DNA of 39,418 nt, taken from Comamonadaceae bacterium. GTDB lineage: Bacteria; Pseudomonadota; Gammaproteobacteria; Burkholderiales; Burkholderiaceae_C. How positions within the stretch are numbered: the stretch's first letter is position 1; every line of letters begins with the position of its first letter. A program made the position numbers and the translations under genes. A model generated the notes under the pieces. It had not been told where the DNA came from, did not search any database, and saw only the letters and a list, made by a program, of their open reading frames with translations. Positions 8,559 through 16,828 of this stretch are shown here, one piece after another. The stretch is taken from positions 1 through 39,418 of the forward strand of contig JAIXOX010000100.1 in assembly GCA_027486555.1 (NCBI GenBank), given 5' to 3'.

Positions 8559-8882
8559 CTAGTTTTGCCAAACGCCATAGCCCATTTTTTGTAAGCTGAT
8601 GGCCAGAGCAACCTCCATGTCAACGGCATCTCCATAGGGCATCGGATTGAGCTTTTCATAGATTTCGGGCATGAGTCGCAGGCCGTACTTCAGGGCGTAC
8701 TTGTTGGATTTGATGCCGGCCTTGTGCTGGTCGAAGCGTGTGTCTGGGTCGTAACCTGTCATTCCTACGTAAACGCATGGCTTTCCCGGCAAATAGCCGG
8801 GATTGGCCTTCTTGAACTTGGCCTCAAACAGAACGTCTTTGGCCAGTTCAATCACGTACACGTTGTGCCGTTCACGCAGCAC
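8559..8882 (-). CDS. Small GIY-YIG-like protein
   Basis: About 107 residues. A GTG at 8882 gives a short N-terminus just before HNVYVIEL, where the homology-like region seems to begin; a longer frame up to 9002 is merely antisense-free overlap with the aminotransferase gene. Inside are KPCVYVGMTGYDPDTRF, FDQHKAGIKSN, KYGLRLMPEIYEKLNPM and a MEVALAISLQKMGYGVWQ end. CVYVGMTG...RF..H resembles the GIY-YIG nuclease core (a VYVG strand in place of GIY, then GMTG, Arg and a late Glu). Function is unknown; a nuclease role is only suggested by fold resemblance. It overlaps the upstream aminotransferase stop by about 11 nt, which suggests coupling. No clear Shine-Dalgarno is visible. Confidence 0.65.
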   Translation of the reverse strand: MLRERHNVYVIELAKDVLFEAKFKKANPGYLPGKPCVYVGMTGYDPDTRFDQHKAGIKSNKYALKYGLRLMPEIYEKLNPMPYGDAVDMEVALAISLQKMGYGVWQN

Positions 8883-10179
8883 AGATGATGGCCATGGCTG
8901 CCACAAATTTGTCCAAGTCGGCTTCGCTTGTGAACAGCGCGGGTGAAATGCGGATGCATTGTCCCTTGGCAACGCCCGCACGCCGAACAGAAAAAATGCC
9001 ATGCTTTTCGCGCAGTTCGGTCACGATTTCGTTGTTGGCCGCTGCCGTTGTTTTTCCAGCCAATCGGAATGAGGTGATGCCTGCGTACATGCCGGGCTCA
9101 TCGGGCGTCAAAATCTCCATGCCCTTGAACGAACGGACCCTGCTGACCCAGTAGTTGCGCAAGTGCTGCAAGCGCAACGCTTTGGCTTTGGGGCCAATTT
9201 CAGCGTGCAGTTTCAAGGCTGTGGGCACGGTGAGAATGGCGGCAAAGTTGGTCGTGCCCGTGTGAACGCGTGAACGAATGTCGGTCACGGGAAAGTCTTC
9301 ATCGTTCATGAAGCGATCGATGTCACCCAAGCGAGATTTGGCGATGTAAACAAAGCCAACACCCAAAGGTGCACCAATCCATTTGTGCAAATTGAAACCA
9401 ATAAAATCCACGCCCAATTGATCGACCTTGAAATCCATTTGCCCCCAAGAGTGCGCCGCGTCCAACACCACAGCAACGCCCTTGGACTTGGCCAATTTGG
9501 CGATTTCTGCCACCGGCATGACGAGCCCCGTTCGGTGGCTGACATGCGTCAAAAGCAAAAGAGAAGTTTTGGGATTTTCGTCCAGGGCCTTTTGGTAGGC
9601 CGCCATCACATTGGCTTGGGTGGCGGGTTCAGGAATATTGAATTTAACAACCTTCACGCCTCGGCGTTCAGCCAACCAGTTCATGGCAAATTGCATGGAG
9701 TCGTAATCCAAATCGGAATACATCACGGTATCCCCGGCCTTCAGCTTGTTGTAGCCGCCAATCAACAATTGCATGGCTTCTGTAGCGCCTCGGGTGAAAG
9801 CAATTTCGGTGGCGTCTGCGCCCACCGCTTGCGCCAATTCAACACGAGCCGCTTGGGCGTCACGCCCAAATTGGGTTCTGGCGTAAAAGGAATTTTCGCG
9901 ATTGACCATGTCAGTTTTGGCCAAGTAATCTGCACGCACGGGCTCGGCCATGATGCCCCAGTAGCCATTTTCCAAATTGAGTGTTTTGGTGGAGACGGCG
10001 TACAGGCTTTGCACGGCAGACCAATAAGGCATGTCCGTGGCCATTTTGACGGGGTCCAGATTTGGCAGTTTGGCGAAAGTCTGGACAGGGTTGGGTGTTT
10101 GTGCGGCGGCAGGCAAGGATGCGGTAGCAGCTGCAGTGGCAACGCCTAAAACAAAGTGGCGTCTGTTTGCAATGGTCAT
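8872..10179 (-). CDS. Exported class V aminotransferase-like (isopenicillin-N-epimerase-like) PLP enzyme
   Basis: The start at 10179 is supported by CGGAG about 8 nt upstream and by the signal peptide it creates (MTIANRRHFVLGVATAAATA ... AAA, twin Arg at 6-7). The 435-residue protein has fold-type I PLP features: FTRGATEAMQLLI (phosphate-binding loop), THVSHRTGLVMPV, VVLDAAHSWGQ with Asp240, and GFNLHKWIGAP with the Schiff-base Lys266. The GFNLHKW pattern and overall shape resemble isopenicillin-N-epimerase/CefD-like class V enzymes. Tat export of a pre-loaded PLP enzyme is plausible, since Tat carries folded cofactor proteins. The substrate is unknown. Confidence 0.85.
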   Translation of the reverse strand: MTIANRRHFVLGVATAAATASLPAAAQTPNPVQTFAKLPNLDPVKMATDMPYWSAVQSLYAVSTKTLNLENGYWGIMAEPVRADYLAKTDMVNRENSFYARTQFGRDAQAARVELAQAVGADATEIAFTRGATEAMQLLIGGYNKLKAGDTVMYSDLDYDSMQFAMNWLAERRGVKVVKFNIPEPATQANVMAAYQKALDENPKTSLLLLTHVSHRTGLVMPVAEIAKLAKSKGVAVVLDAAHSWGQMDFKVDQLGVDFIGFNLHKWIGAPLGVGFVYIAKSRLGDIDRFMNDEDFPVTDIRSRVHTGTTNFAAILTVPTALKLHAEIGPKAKALRLQHLRNYWVSRVRSFKGMEILTPDEPGMYAGITSFRLAGKTTAAANNEIVTELREKHGIFSVRRAGVAKGQCIRISPALFTSEADLDKFVAAMAIICAA

Positions 10180-10270
10180 GTTGAACTCCGGGATAGAAGT
10201 CCTTGTTTTAAGCCTCGCGCATGAAGCTTTCGTGAATCGCCAACACAATCACCAATGACCTGAAACTTAA

Positions 10271-10308
10271 AAAACCGCTGGCCTCAGGCAAGGGCCTGAG
10301 GCCAGCGG
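10271..10308 (-). terminator. Strong intrinsic terminator downstream of phoD
   Basis: A perfect 14-bp stem (10275-10288 with 10295-10308, arm CCGCTGGCCTCAGG) has a 6-base loop. The plus-strand run of A just left of the stem gives a U-tract for minus-strand transcripts. It ends the phoD transcript before the aminotransferase gene. Confidence 0.85.
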
Positions 10309-10329
10309 CAAAACTTCAGCGATCGGACA

Positions 10330-12039
10330 TCAAGCGGCCATGGTGACCGTTTTGCCCAAGGTGCTGGTGAAGGTGCGGTTGGTGATGGTGTTCACAAAGA
10401 ACCATTCGCCCTTGGCTTCGGTGGCGGTGAAGGTCATTTTCAGGTAACCGCGCTGGGATGCATCCACCCACTTCAGGTCGTCGACCACGCCTTCAAAAAT
10501 GGCTTTGATTTGAGCGGGTGTGAGCGTCACCAGATATTCCTCCAAGCCTGGCGAGCTCACCGAGCTGGTGCCGAACTCTTCACCCACTTTGGTGCCCGCC
10601 AAAGCGGGGTTTGCCAAACCCATCAGGGTCAGGTGGTTGTGCCAAGCGTTGTGCGTGTCACCCGCCAACACCACCAGGCGTTTATTCAGCTGCAAAGCGG
10701 TAGAAAGCAAGGTCTCGCGGGCCACGGGGTAGCCATCCCAAGCGTCCAGGTTGTAGCCCAGTTTGGGGTTGATTGTGGTGTTCATCAGCGCTTTTTGAGC
10801 GTCAGTGCGAACGGCATCCGGCGTGTTCTTGGCCACGATGTAATCGGTCACCGCTTTGTTGCCTGCAGCTTGGGCCGCTGTGGAGGTGTCGGTGGTGTTC
10901 AAAGCAGCCAACACCGAGACAGGAAACTCCATGCGGGCCATCAGCACCTGTTGGCCCAGCACTTGCCAAGTGGCTGTGCTGGCGGCCATTTGGGCGGTCA
11001 GCCAGTCCATTTGGTCTTTGCCCAACAATTGACGTGTGGGGGACGTGAAGGTGGTGAAAGCAGCGCCCTGGGCAGCGGGACCCTTGAGTCCGGCCAGGTC
11101 AACAATGTCGATCTGCTGATCGCGGCCAATCAGGCGGGTGTCCAGCATGTGCAGGCTGACCAATTTGCCGAAGTCAAAGCTGCGGTAAATCTTGGCCTTG
11201 TCAGAACCTGTGCGAATCGGCATCCACTCGTGGTAAGCCTGCAAGGCGGCTGCGCGGCGTGCGACCCAGCTGCCTTCGGTGGCGGGTGTGTGGTTTTCAG
11301 CGCCATCTTTGTAAGCGTCGTTGGTGATTTCATGGTCGTCCCACACGGCGATCATGGGTTTGAGGGCGTGCAGGTTTTTGCTGTCCGGATCGCTCTTGTA
11401 CTGGGCGTGGCGGGTGCGGTAATCGGCCAGGCTCAAAATTTCATTGGTCGGTGCAGAGACACGGCCCAGGGTGGCCGCTGTAGATGATGCATAGCCTGTC
11501 GAAGCGTATTCGTAGATGTAGTCACCCAAGTGCAATGCGTATTCGACATCGCTCTTAGCGACATCGGAATAAACGTTGAAAAAGCCGGCAGGGTAATTGC
11601 TGCAGCTCATCACGGCCAATTTGAGGTTGGTGGCGGTGGCGGGCAGGGTGCGGGTGCGGCCAACGGGGGAAGTGGCCGTGTTGTTGACAAAACGGTAGAA
11701 ATAGCTCGTGCCCGCCATGAGGCCAGTGGCGTCGGCCTTGGCCGTAAAACCTGTGTCGGGTTTGGCTTCGATATCGCCTTGGGACACGATTTGTGTGAAG
11801 GCTGCATCGATGGCCACTTGGTAACGCAGCGTCACCGTGTTGTCGGAGCCAGGAAACTTGGCGTGGGTCCAAAGGATCACGCTGCTGGCCAAGGGGTCGC
11901 CGCTGGCGACACCATAAAGAAACTCAGGTTGAGCAGCCGTTGATCCACCACAAGCAGAAAGGCTGGCGCCTGCGGTCATGGCAGCGGAGACGCTGGCCAC
12001 TTTGATCAAAAATTCACGGCGGGAAGAAGTGTGAGACAT
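10330..12039 (-). CDS. phoD: PhoD-family alkaline phosphatase/phosphodiesterase, Tat lipoprotein
   Basis: The ATG at 12039 follows GGAG by 6 nt; an upstream TTG is less likely. 569 residues. The N-terminus has SSRREFLIK (twin Arg 7-8) and then a lipobox LSAC with Cys30, so a Tat-exported lipoprotein is predicted. The PhoD order of motifs is complete: GVASGDP (about 43), VMSCSNYPAGFFNVY (about 143), LHLGDYIYEY (about 170), WDDHEITND (about 233), DTRLIGRDQ and LAGDTHNAWHNHL (about 460). These build the Fe/Ca centre of PhoD. The enzyme releases phosphate from mono- and diesters at the cell surface or periplasm. A Pho-box-like site lies 56 nt upstream and a strong terminator follows. Confidence 0.93.
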   Translation of the reverse strand: MSHTSSRREFLIKVASVSAAMTAGASLSACGGSTAAQPEFLYGVASGDPLASSVILWTHAKFPGSDNTVTLRYQVAIDAAFTQIVSQGDIEAKPDTGFTAKADATGLMAGTSYFYRFVNNTATSPVGRTRTLPATATNLKLAVMSCSNYPAGFFNVYSDVAKSDVEYALHLGDYIYEYASTGYASSTAATLGRVSAPTNEILSLADYRTRHAQYKSDPDSKNLHALKPMIAVWDDHEITNDAYKDGAENHTPATEGSWVARRAAALQAYHEWMPIRTGSDKAKIYRSFDFGKLVSLHMLDTRLIGRDQQIDIVDLAGLKGPAAQGAAFTTFTSPTRQLLGKDQMDWLTAQMAASTATWQVLGQQVLMARMEFPVSVLAALNTTDTSTAAQAAGNKAVTDYIVAKNTPDAVRTDAQKALMNTTINPKLGYNLDAWDGYPVARETLLSTALQLNKRLVVLAGDTHNAWHNHLTLMGLANPALAGTKVGEEFGTSSVSSPGLEEYLVTLTPAQIKAIFEGVVDDLKWVDASQRGYLKMTFTATEAKGEWFFVNTITNRTFTSTLGKTVTMAA

Positions 12040-12094
12040 ACGCGGCTCCAATGGCGTTGATGAAAGGAATCACTCACTACTTTGACAGCGGTCC

Positions 12095-12112
12095 ATGAAC
12101 TCTTCATGACAT
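12095..12112 (-). promoter_or_regulatory. Pho-box-like site upstream of phoD
   Basis: On the minus strand this reads ATGTCATGAAGAGTTCAT. It is two 7-base units 11 bp apart, against the PhoB consensus CTGTCAT-N4-CTGTCAT: six of seven bases match in the first unit and four of seven in the second. A further CTGTCAA follows 13 bp on. The position, 56 nt before the phoD ATG, suits PhoB activation. The second half-site is weak. Confidence 0.45.
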
Positions 12113-12255
12113 GTCGCATGCACCGCTGCGGTTGCGCCAGCGCCTTGACGCAGGCGTGACAAGGCTTCAGATTTCCGCCGTCATCAAGCACTCAAAACGC
12201 TGTTAAAAATTGTCGAGGTGCTTGCGATGTGACTGCTGATGTTGGCGCAGCATGC

Positions 12256-12290
12256 AAAAAAAACCGCCAACCTGAAAGGGTTGGCGGTTT
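12256..12290 (-). terminator. Intrinsic terminator of the exbD-tonB-receptor-exbB operon
   Basis: AAACCGCCAACC (12261-12272) pairs perfectly with 12279-12290 around a 6-base loop. The A-run at 12256-12263 becomes a U-tract on the minus strand. It lies 220 nt beyond the exbB stop. The rest of the 12113-12509 gap holds only an 11-bp tandem repeat and no supportable gene. Confidence 0.8.
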
Positions 12291-12348
12291 GTTCAATCGC
12301 AGGCCGTGGCGCTGTCAAACAAGGGTGAAGGCTTGGCGCAAGTTTGCT

Positions 12349-12390
12349 GAGTGTTTGCCGAATGTTTGCCGAATGTTTGCCGAGTGTTGC
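12349..12390. repeat. 11-bp tandem repeat, three copies plus partial
   Basis: GAGTGTTTGCC, GAATGTTTGCC, GAATGTTTGCC and then a shortened GAGTGTTGC run head to tail in the non-coding gap between the operon terminator and exbB. One helical-turn spacing is suggestive, but no function can be assigned. It may be a simple slipped-strand expansion. Confidence 0.7.
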
Positions 12391-12509
12391 ATGGCGGACC
12401 CAGCGCTCGGACCTTGGCACTCACCCCTCAATTCATCGAAATCCAGGGCGATGCGTTTCGCCATCAAGGCCATGACGCATCACGCATGAAGCATTAAAAA
12501 AATAAAGCG

Positions 12510-13082
12510 TCATGTATTTTGTTTGGACATTTCCAACAGTGCCAATTTTGTCTCATCACCCAAGCGCTCAACCCAAGCCAAAAACGCGTTGTAAATGACC
12601 ACGCAAATCAAGGCCGTGCCAATGCCGATGGCGGTGGCCAACAAAGCGGTTCCAATACCGGCGCTCACACCTTGTGGGTCTGAAATGCCGGATTTGGCCA
12701 AGGCGGTGAAGGTGTCAAAGATGCCCAAAATCGTGCCCAACAAGCCCAACAAGGGGGCTGCGGTCACGATGGTGTCGAGCATCCACAAGCGCTGCGTCAG
12801 TTTGTGTTGGACCCGGATAAAGGCTTGTTCGGCTGCATCATCGGCCACTTTTTGAGAGGCTGTGGGGTGCATGCCATTGGCAAACGCTGCCACGATCATG
12901 GCGCCGACATCGCCCGACCGAAAGTCGGGCCATGTGCGGCGTTCATGCAGTGATTGCAGCAGGCTTTGCAATTGGCGTTGGGCGTGTGTATAAAAAATAC
13001 CCCGCTCGATCGCCAAAAACAAAGCCAAGACCAGCGCCGCGTACAGCAAGTACAAAGACGCGTCGTGCAATAAAAGCATCAT
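12510..13082 (-). CDS. exbB: ExbB/TolQ/MotA-family proton channel subunit
   Basis: 190 residues. It has an N-terminal membrane helix (about 8-26), a cytoplasmic stretch, and the conserved pair of helices with TAAPLLGLLGTILGIFDTF (about 107-125) and VSAGIGTALLATAIGIGTALICVVIYN (about 138-165), the ExbB/TolQ signature. It forms the pentameric inner-membrane proton channel that energises TonB. The gene is last in a minus-strand set with exbD, tonB and a TonB-dependent receptor, and begins 10 nt after the receptor stop. Its separation from exbD is unusual, since exbB normally precedes exbD directly. Confidence 0.9.
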   Translation of the reverse strand: MMLLLHDASLYLLYAALVLALFLAIERGIFYTHAQRQLQSLLQSLHERRTWPDFRSGDVGAMIVAAFANGMHPTASQKVADDAAEQAFIRVQHKLTQRLWMLDTIVTAAPLLGLLGTILGIFDTFTALAKSGISDPQGVSAGIGTALLATAIGIGTALICVVIYNAFLAWVERLGDETKLALLEMSKQNT

Positions 13083-13092
13083 CCCATTCGCC

Positions 13093-15462
13093 TTAGAAAT
13101 CCGAACGCAAGGTCACGCTGGCAAAGCGTGGTGCGCCGATGTAGTAGGAGGGTTCTCTTCCACCCGCACCCAACGAGCGCACTGTGAACAGCGAGCCACT
13201 GGGTGAGTTGATGCGCTGGTAATTGATGTCGGTCAAGTTGTCCACGTTCAAACGCACTTCAGGTGTCTTGAAGAAGCCTGAGCTTGGGAACTTGTAACCG
13301 GCGGCCAAATTCAGCACGGTGTAGCCCTTGACTTGTTGGTCGTTGACCAAGGTGGCGAAAGATTTGCCCGTGTACTTGGCAGTCAAGTGTCCGAACCATG
13401 GGCCTTCTTTGTAGCTCAAAGCAACAGCGGACATCCACTTGGGGGTGTCGGGCATGGTCTTGCCTGCGGTGGCTTCTGTCAGGGTGCCAGACACTTTCAG
13501 GTCTTGCTTCATCGTGCTCTCGGTGTAGCTCAAGGAGCCGTACAAAGAGAAGTTCTTGTTCAACTTCTGACCAGCTTCCAACTCCAGACCTTTGACGTTG
13601 ACATTGCCCACGTTGTAGTCCACCGACAGGGCGGTTGCGGGGTCAAAGGCTTGTGCGATGCGGTTCTTGTAGTTGACCGTGAACACCGAGCCCGACAGTG
13701 TCGTGGATTCGGTCTGCATGCGGTAACCCAAGTCCATGTTGGTCGATGTTTCCATGTTGACTGCCGGGTTGCGCAGTGTGGCGCCCGTCAAGACACCATT
13801 GGTCACCGTGCCGCCTTGCAACAAGTTCTGGAAGCTGAAGTTGCCAGGTGCCTTGAAGTTTTCTGTCACGTTGAAGAACATGGATTGTTGGGTGTCCAGG
13901 TTGAACTTCACGCCCAAATTGGGCAAGAACTTGCTGTAGCTGCGCTTGATTTGGTAGTCGGCATCAGAACGGCCTGTGGCAGAGGTCGATTGCGCGTTGG
14001 CATAGTTGGTGAAGTCACGGTCGATGGTGGAATTGCGGCCACCGATTTGCAGCATCAACTTGTCGTTCATCAAAGCAATGGTGTCTTGAACATACAAAGA
14101 CTTGCCGGTGCTGATGGTTTTCCAGTCACGCGCTTGGAAGGCCAGGCCGTCGGGGCGCTGCAAAAAGACAGCAGGGTTGTCCAGCCAGGTGTTGGACGAG
14201 TTGCCATTGTTGTCAAAGGCGACGCGAGGACCGGTTTGACGGTGTTGCGCGCGCTCAAACCAGTAACCGGCATTGATGGTGTGGTTGTCGATGCGGTAAT
14301 TGACCTTGAAGGTCACACCGGGGCGGTTGGTCTCGGTCACGCTGCTGCCGTAAGCCAACACTTTGTCCAAGGTGTCGCCATCGCCATTGAGGTCTTTCAA
14401 ACGCGTGACGTTGGTGCCTGTGCCGCCTTCGGTCAGCTGCTGGATCTGGCCACCGCCGGTGCCAAAGCCATACCAGAAGTAAGGCTCAGCGCTCACCATC
14501 AGGTCTTTGTTGACTTTGAATTCTGCTTTGCTGGTGAACAGGTGGTTGCGGAAGGGGTTGATGTTGAATTTGTAAAAACCATCTGTTGGCACGGCTTCGG
14601 TTTGCGCCGTGCCGGCCACTGCGACCAAGTGTTGAGGCACAACGGTGCTGAAGTCAAAATCACGACCGTATTGAGCAATTTGTGGGTTGGTCAGCGTGCG
14701 AATGTTGTTGTTCAAAGCATCGTTGTACAACCAGCTGGCCGACAAAAAGAGGTCTGAACTGGGGCGAACTTCCACGGCCATGTCGACGTGGTCGCGGTCT
14801 GCACCGCCTGCACCTTTGAACTTGTCGGCGGTGGCCTTCGAGTAGGAAATGAAGGCTTTCAGATTGCTGGGGCCCACTTTGCCGGTGTCCACACGCACAA
14901 ACGAACGGCGGTAGTTGAGTTGACCGAAGGATTGCGCTGCACGCACACCGAATTCATCTTTCGGGGCGCAAGTCACCATGCCAATGTTGCCGCCAGATGC
15001 GCCAACGTGTGGGGAGTCGGTGTCTGTGGCACCTTGGGTGACGAAGACTTCGCACAGGTTTTCAGTGTCTGTGTATTCCTGTGGGTAAACAGCAAAGTTA
15101 CCCGAGTCGTTCACTGGGGCACCGTTGATGGTGTAGCCCAACTGGTCACCGGCAAAACCACGGATGCGGATACCGCCGCCAAACAGGCCGGTGGCGTCGT
15201 AGTTGAAGGTATTCACGCCTGGCAAGTTTTCAATGATCTGGAAAGAATTGGCCGTGGGGTTGATTTTTTCCATGTACTGGCGGCCCACCGAGCTGCGCGC
15301 TTTGGGTGATTCTTCTTGGCTGATCATGCCGGTGTCGGTGCCGCCGGGTTGACCATCCACATTGATGCGGCCGACATCGGTTGTTTGCTGAGCCATCAAC
15401 ACGGGCGCAGAAAATGCCATGCTGATCAAGAGTGCCAAACGTTGGGGTTTGAAGCGTTTCAT
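13093..15462 (-). CDS. TonB-dependent outer-membrane receptor
   Basis: 789 residues with signal peptide MKRFKPQRLALLISMAFSAP...MAQ. The plug follows with FQIIENLPGVNTFNYDATGL, GGGIRIRGFAGDQLGYTING and a VFVTQGATDTDSPHVGASGG end. Next comes a long beta-barrel that closes with RFASVTLRSDF, the usual terminal Phe. The plug carries a lone Cys (NLCEVF) and another in the strand after it (MVTCAPKDE), possibly a disulfide. The substrate is not readable from sequence. Because the gene sits in its own exbD/tonB/exbB operon between two surface phosphatase genes with Pho-box-like sites, import of a phosphorus compound or a metal required by PhoD is inferred. A Fur-like site was looked for near the operon start and not seen. 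Confidence 0.93.
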   Translation of the reverse strand: MKRFKPQRLALLISMAFSAPVLMAQQTTDVGRINVDGQPGGTDTGMISQEESPKARSSVGRQYMEKINPTANSFQIIENLPGVNTFNYDATGLFGGGIRIRGFAGDQLGYTINGAPVNDSGNFAVYPQEYTDTENLCEVFVTQGATDTDSPHVGASGGNIGMVTCAPKDEFGVRAAQSFGQLNYRRSFVRVDTGKVGPSNLKAFISYSKATADKFKGAGGADRDHVDMAVEVRPSSDLFLSASWLYNDALNNNIRTLTNPQIAQYGRDFDFSTVVPQHLVAVAGTAQTEAVPTDGFYKFNINPFRNHLFTSKAEFKVNKDLMVSAEPYFWYGFGTGGGQIQQLTEGGTGTNVTRLKDLNGDGDTLDKVLAYGSSVTETNRPGVTFKVNYRIDNHTINAGYWFERAQHRQTGPRVAFDNNGNSSNTWLDNPAVFLQRPDGLAFQARDWKTISTGKSLYVQDTIALMNDKLMLQIGGRNSTIDRDFTNYANAQSTSATGRSDADYQIKRSYSKFLPNLGVKFNLDTQQSMFFNVTENFKAPGNFSFQNLLQGGTVTNGVLTGATLRNPAVNMETSTNMDLGYRMQTESTTLSGSVFTVNYKNRIAQAFDPATALSVDYNVGNVNVKGLELEAGQKLNKNFSLYGSLSYTESTMKQDLKVSGTLTEATAGKTMPDTPKWMSAVALSYKEGPWFGHLTAKYTGKSFATLVNDQQVKGYTVLNLAAGYKFPSSGFFKTPEVRLNVDNLTDINYQRINSPSGSLFTVRSLGAGGREPSYYIGAPRFASVTLRSDF

Positions 15463-15498
15463 AAAAAACCTCTGGTTGAGTTAAGTTGCAAGAAAAAA

Positions 15499-16293
15499 TC
15501 AATTGAGCGGGACAAAGTCCAGCGTGACGGTGAATCGGTGTTGGTTTTGGCCGGGCCAGCTGCCCTCGGGCCAAGGGGTGTAGCTGGTGCGCCGCACGGT
15601 GGACAAGGCGGCGTTGTCCAAGAGGATGGAGTTGCTGCTCCCCTCGATGCCCGCCTCTTGCAAAGTGCCGTTGCGGTTCAGGACAAACCACACCACGGCT
15701 TTGCCGGAGGGGCGTTGCAAACTGGCTTCGCGCCCAGTGGGGTAGCGTTTGTTGGCGTTGAGCAGGGCGCGGACATTGACCACATAGCCATTTTCAAAAG
15801 CCGCACTCGAAGGTGGTTGAGCTGGTTTGGCAGGTTCGGCCACGGCTTGCGTCGGCGCAGCGGTGGCCGTTGGCGTGGCTCTGGGGCTCTCTGCCCGGGT
15901 GGGTTCGCTGGGTGTTGCAGGCACAGACTGAGACACGGGCGGCGCTGTAACAGCTGCCGCTGGCGTAGCCGGGGTTGTGGGTGCGGGTGTTGGCGTCGGT
16001 GTTGGCGCTGAAAGCACAGGCGCCGGTGGCATGGCCGGTGTGGGTTTGCTGGGCGTAGCAACCGCCTTGGGGGGCTGAACGGGCGGTGGTGGGCTGGATG
16101 GTGAAACGGGTGGTGCCATCACCGACCTGACGGGTTCCGGCGTCAGCAAGATCAACTCCATCGGCCCTTCAGGCAGGCTGCTTGGCACGGGCAAAATGGA
16201 TTGCGCCATGAACCAGACCGCGCCCACCATGAACAAGGACATGACGCTCGAGACGCTGTGCCGCTGGTCATTGAGCCGATCCACCCACATCAT
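15499..16293 (-). CDS. tonB: TonB energy-transducing protein
   Basis: 264 residues. There is one N-terminal membrane anchor (about 15-35), a long Pro/Ala/Thr-rich periplasmic spacer (about 55-160) with repeated PTPTP/APTTPAT-like runs, and a C-terminal TonB domain. The domain has YPTGREASLQRPSGKAVVWF, RNGTLQEAGIEGSS, a DNAALSTVRRTSYTPWPEG stretch and FTVTLDF. The YP motif is present. It passes energy from ExbB/ExbD to the outer-membrane receptor. The ATG overlaps the exbD stop by 4 nt (ATGA), showing translational coupling; the receptor follows after 36 nt. It is probably dedicated to that receptor. Confidence 0.9.
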   Translation of the reverse strand: MMWVDRLNDQRHSVSSVMSLFMVGAVWFMAQSILPVPSSLPEGPMELILLTPEPVRSVMAPPVSPSSPPPPVQPPKAVATPSKPTPAMPPAPVLSAPTPTPTPAPTTPATPAAAVTAPPVSQSVPATPSEPTRAESPRATPTATAAPTQAVAEPAKPAQPPSSAAFENGYVVNVRALLNANKRYPTGREASLQRPSGKAVVWFVLNRNGTLQEAGIEGSSNSILLDNAALSTVRRTSYTPWPEGSWPGQNQHRFTVTLDFVPLN

Positions 16294-16703
16294 TTGCGCT
16301 CTCGGGCAGCCAAGGCGACTTTGCCCAGACCAGCAGCCTTGATGGCGTCCATGACATCGACCAAGGTCTGTACTTCTGCGCCCTTGTCACTGTTCACAAT
16401 GACGGCAATTTGTTCTGACGCACTGGCCTTGGCTTTGATGGCGCTGACCAAACTGTCGAGCTCAACGGCTTGACCGTCCAATTGAATCAAGCCTTCACGC
16501 CCCAGAGTCACCATGACTTGTTTGTCTGGCGTCTTGAGGTTTTGCGCTTGGGATGAATTGGGCTGCTGGGTCTTGATGCCCAGTGCAGGAATCACGTTGA
16601 CACTGATCAGTACAAAAAACACCAGCAGAAACATCATCACATCGATCATGGGAATGATTTCGATGCGTGCTTTTTTTCGAGGACTTTGCTGCCACTGTCG
16701 CAT
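16290..16703 (-). CDS. exbD: ExbD/TolR-family biopolymer transport protein
   Basis: 137 residues, normal length. A short basic cytoplasmic start (SPRKKARIEI) is followed by IPMIDVMMFLLVFFVL with the proton-carrying Asp21, then the periplasmic ExbD domain (VMVTLGREGLIQLDG ... IAVIVNSDKGAEVQTLVDVM). It is first gene of the TonB operon and overlaps tonB. Its partner exbB is at the operon's far end. Confidence 0.92.
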   Translation of the reverse strand: MRQWQQSPRKKARIEIIPMIDVMMFLLVFFVLISVNVIPALGIKTQQPNSSQAQNLKTPDKQVMVTLGREGLIQLDGQAVELDSLVSAIKAKASASEQIAVIVNSDKGAEVQTLVDVMDAIKAAGLGKVALAARERK

Positions 16704-16770
16704 GTAAAAAATACCTGTTGAATGATGGGAAGCTGTGTTGACTCAGACATGCCCTGCTGGACATCACAAA

Positions 16771-16794
16771 CAGCTCACACCTGATGTGTGGCTG
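16771..16794. promoter_or_regulatory. Imperfect inverted repeat in the exbD promoter region
   Basis: CAGC-T-CACAC and GTGTG-GCTG pair around CTGAT with one bulged base. It lies in the 125-nt gap between the ushA-like stop (16829) and the exbD start (16703). The T-run precedes the stem on the minus strand, so it is not a proper terminator for ushA. It may be an operator. Confidence is low. Confidence 0.3.
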
Positions 16795-16828
16795 AAAAAA
16801 GGGATGATTTGTTCATCGAATACGCCCT

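Noticed and set aside
8883..9002. N-terminal extension of the GIY-YIG-like frame
   Set aside because: These 40 codons lie within the aminotransferase C-terminus and have no fold-like pattern; the similarity starts at HNVYVIEL.
12349..12390. Tandem repeat considered as a CRISPR
   Set aside because: Units are 11 bp and contiguous with no spacers; no cas genes nearby.
13333..14757. 474-codon plus-strand frame
   Set aside because: Antisense to the TonB-dependent receptor, whose plug and barrel motifs are clear on the minus strand.
16771..16800. Hairpin considered as the ushA-like terminator
   Set aside because: On the minus strand the U-tract lies before the stem, and the stem has a bulge; it is better treated as a possible operator.
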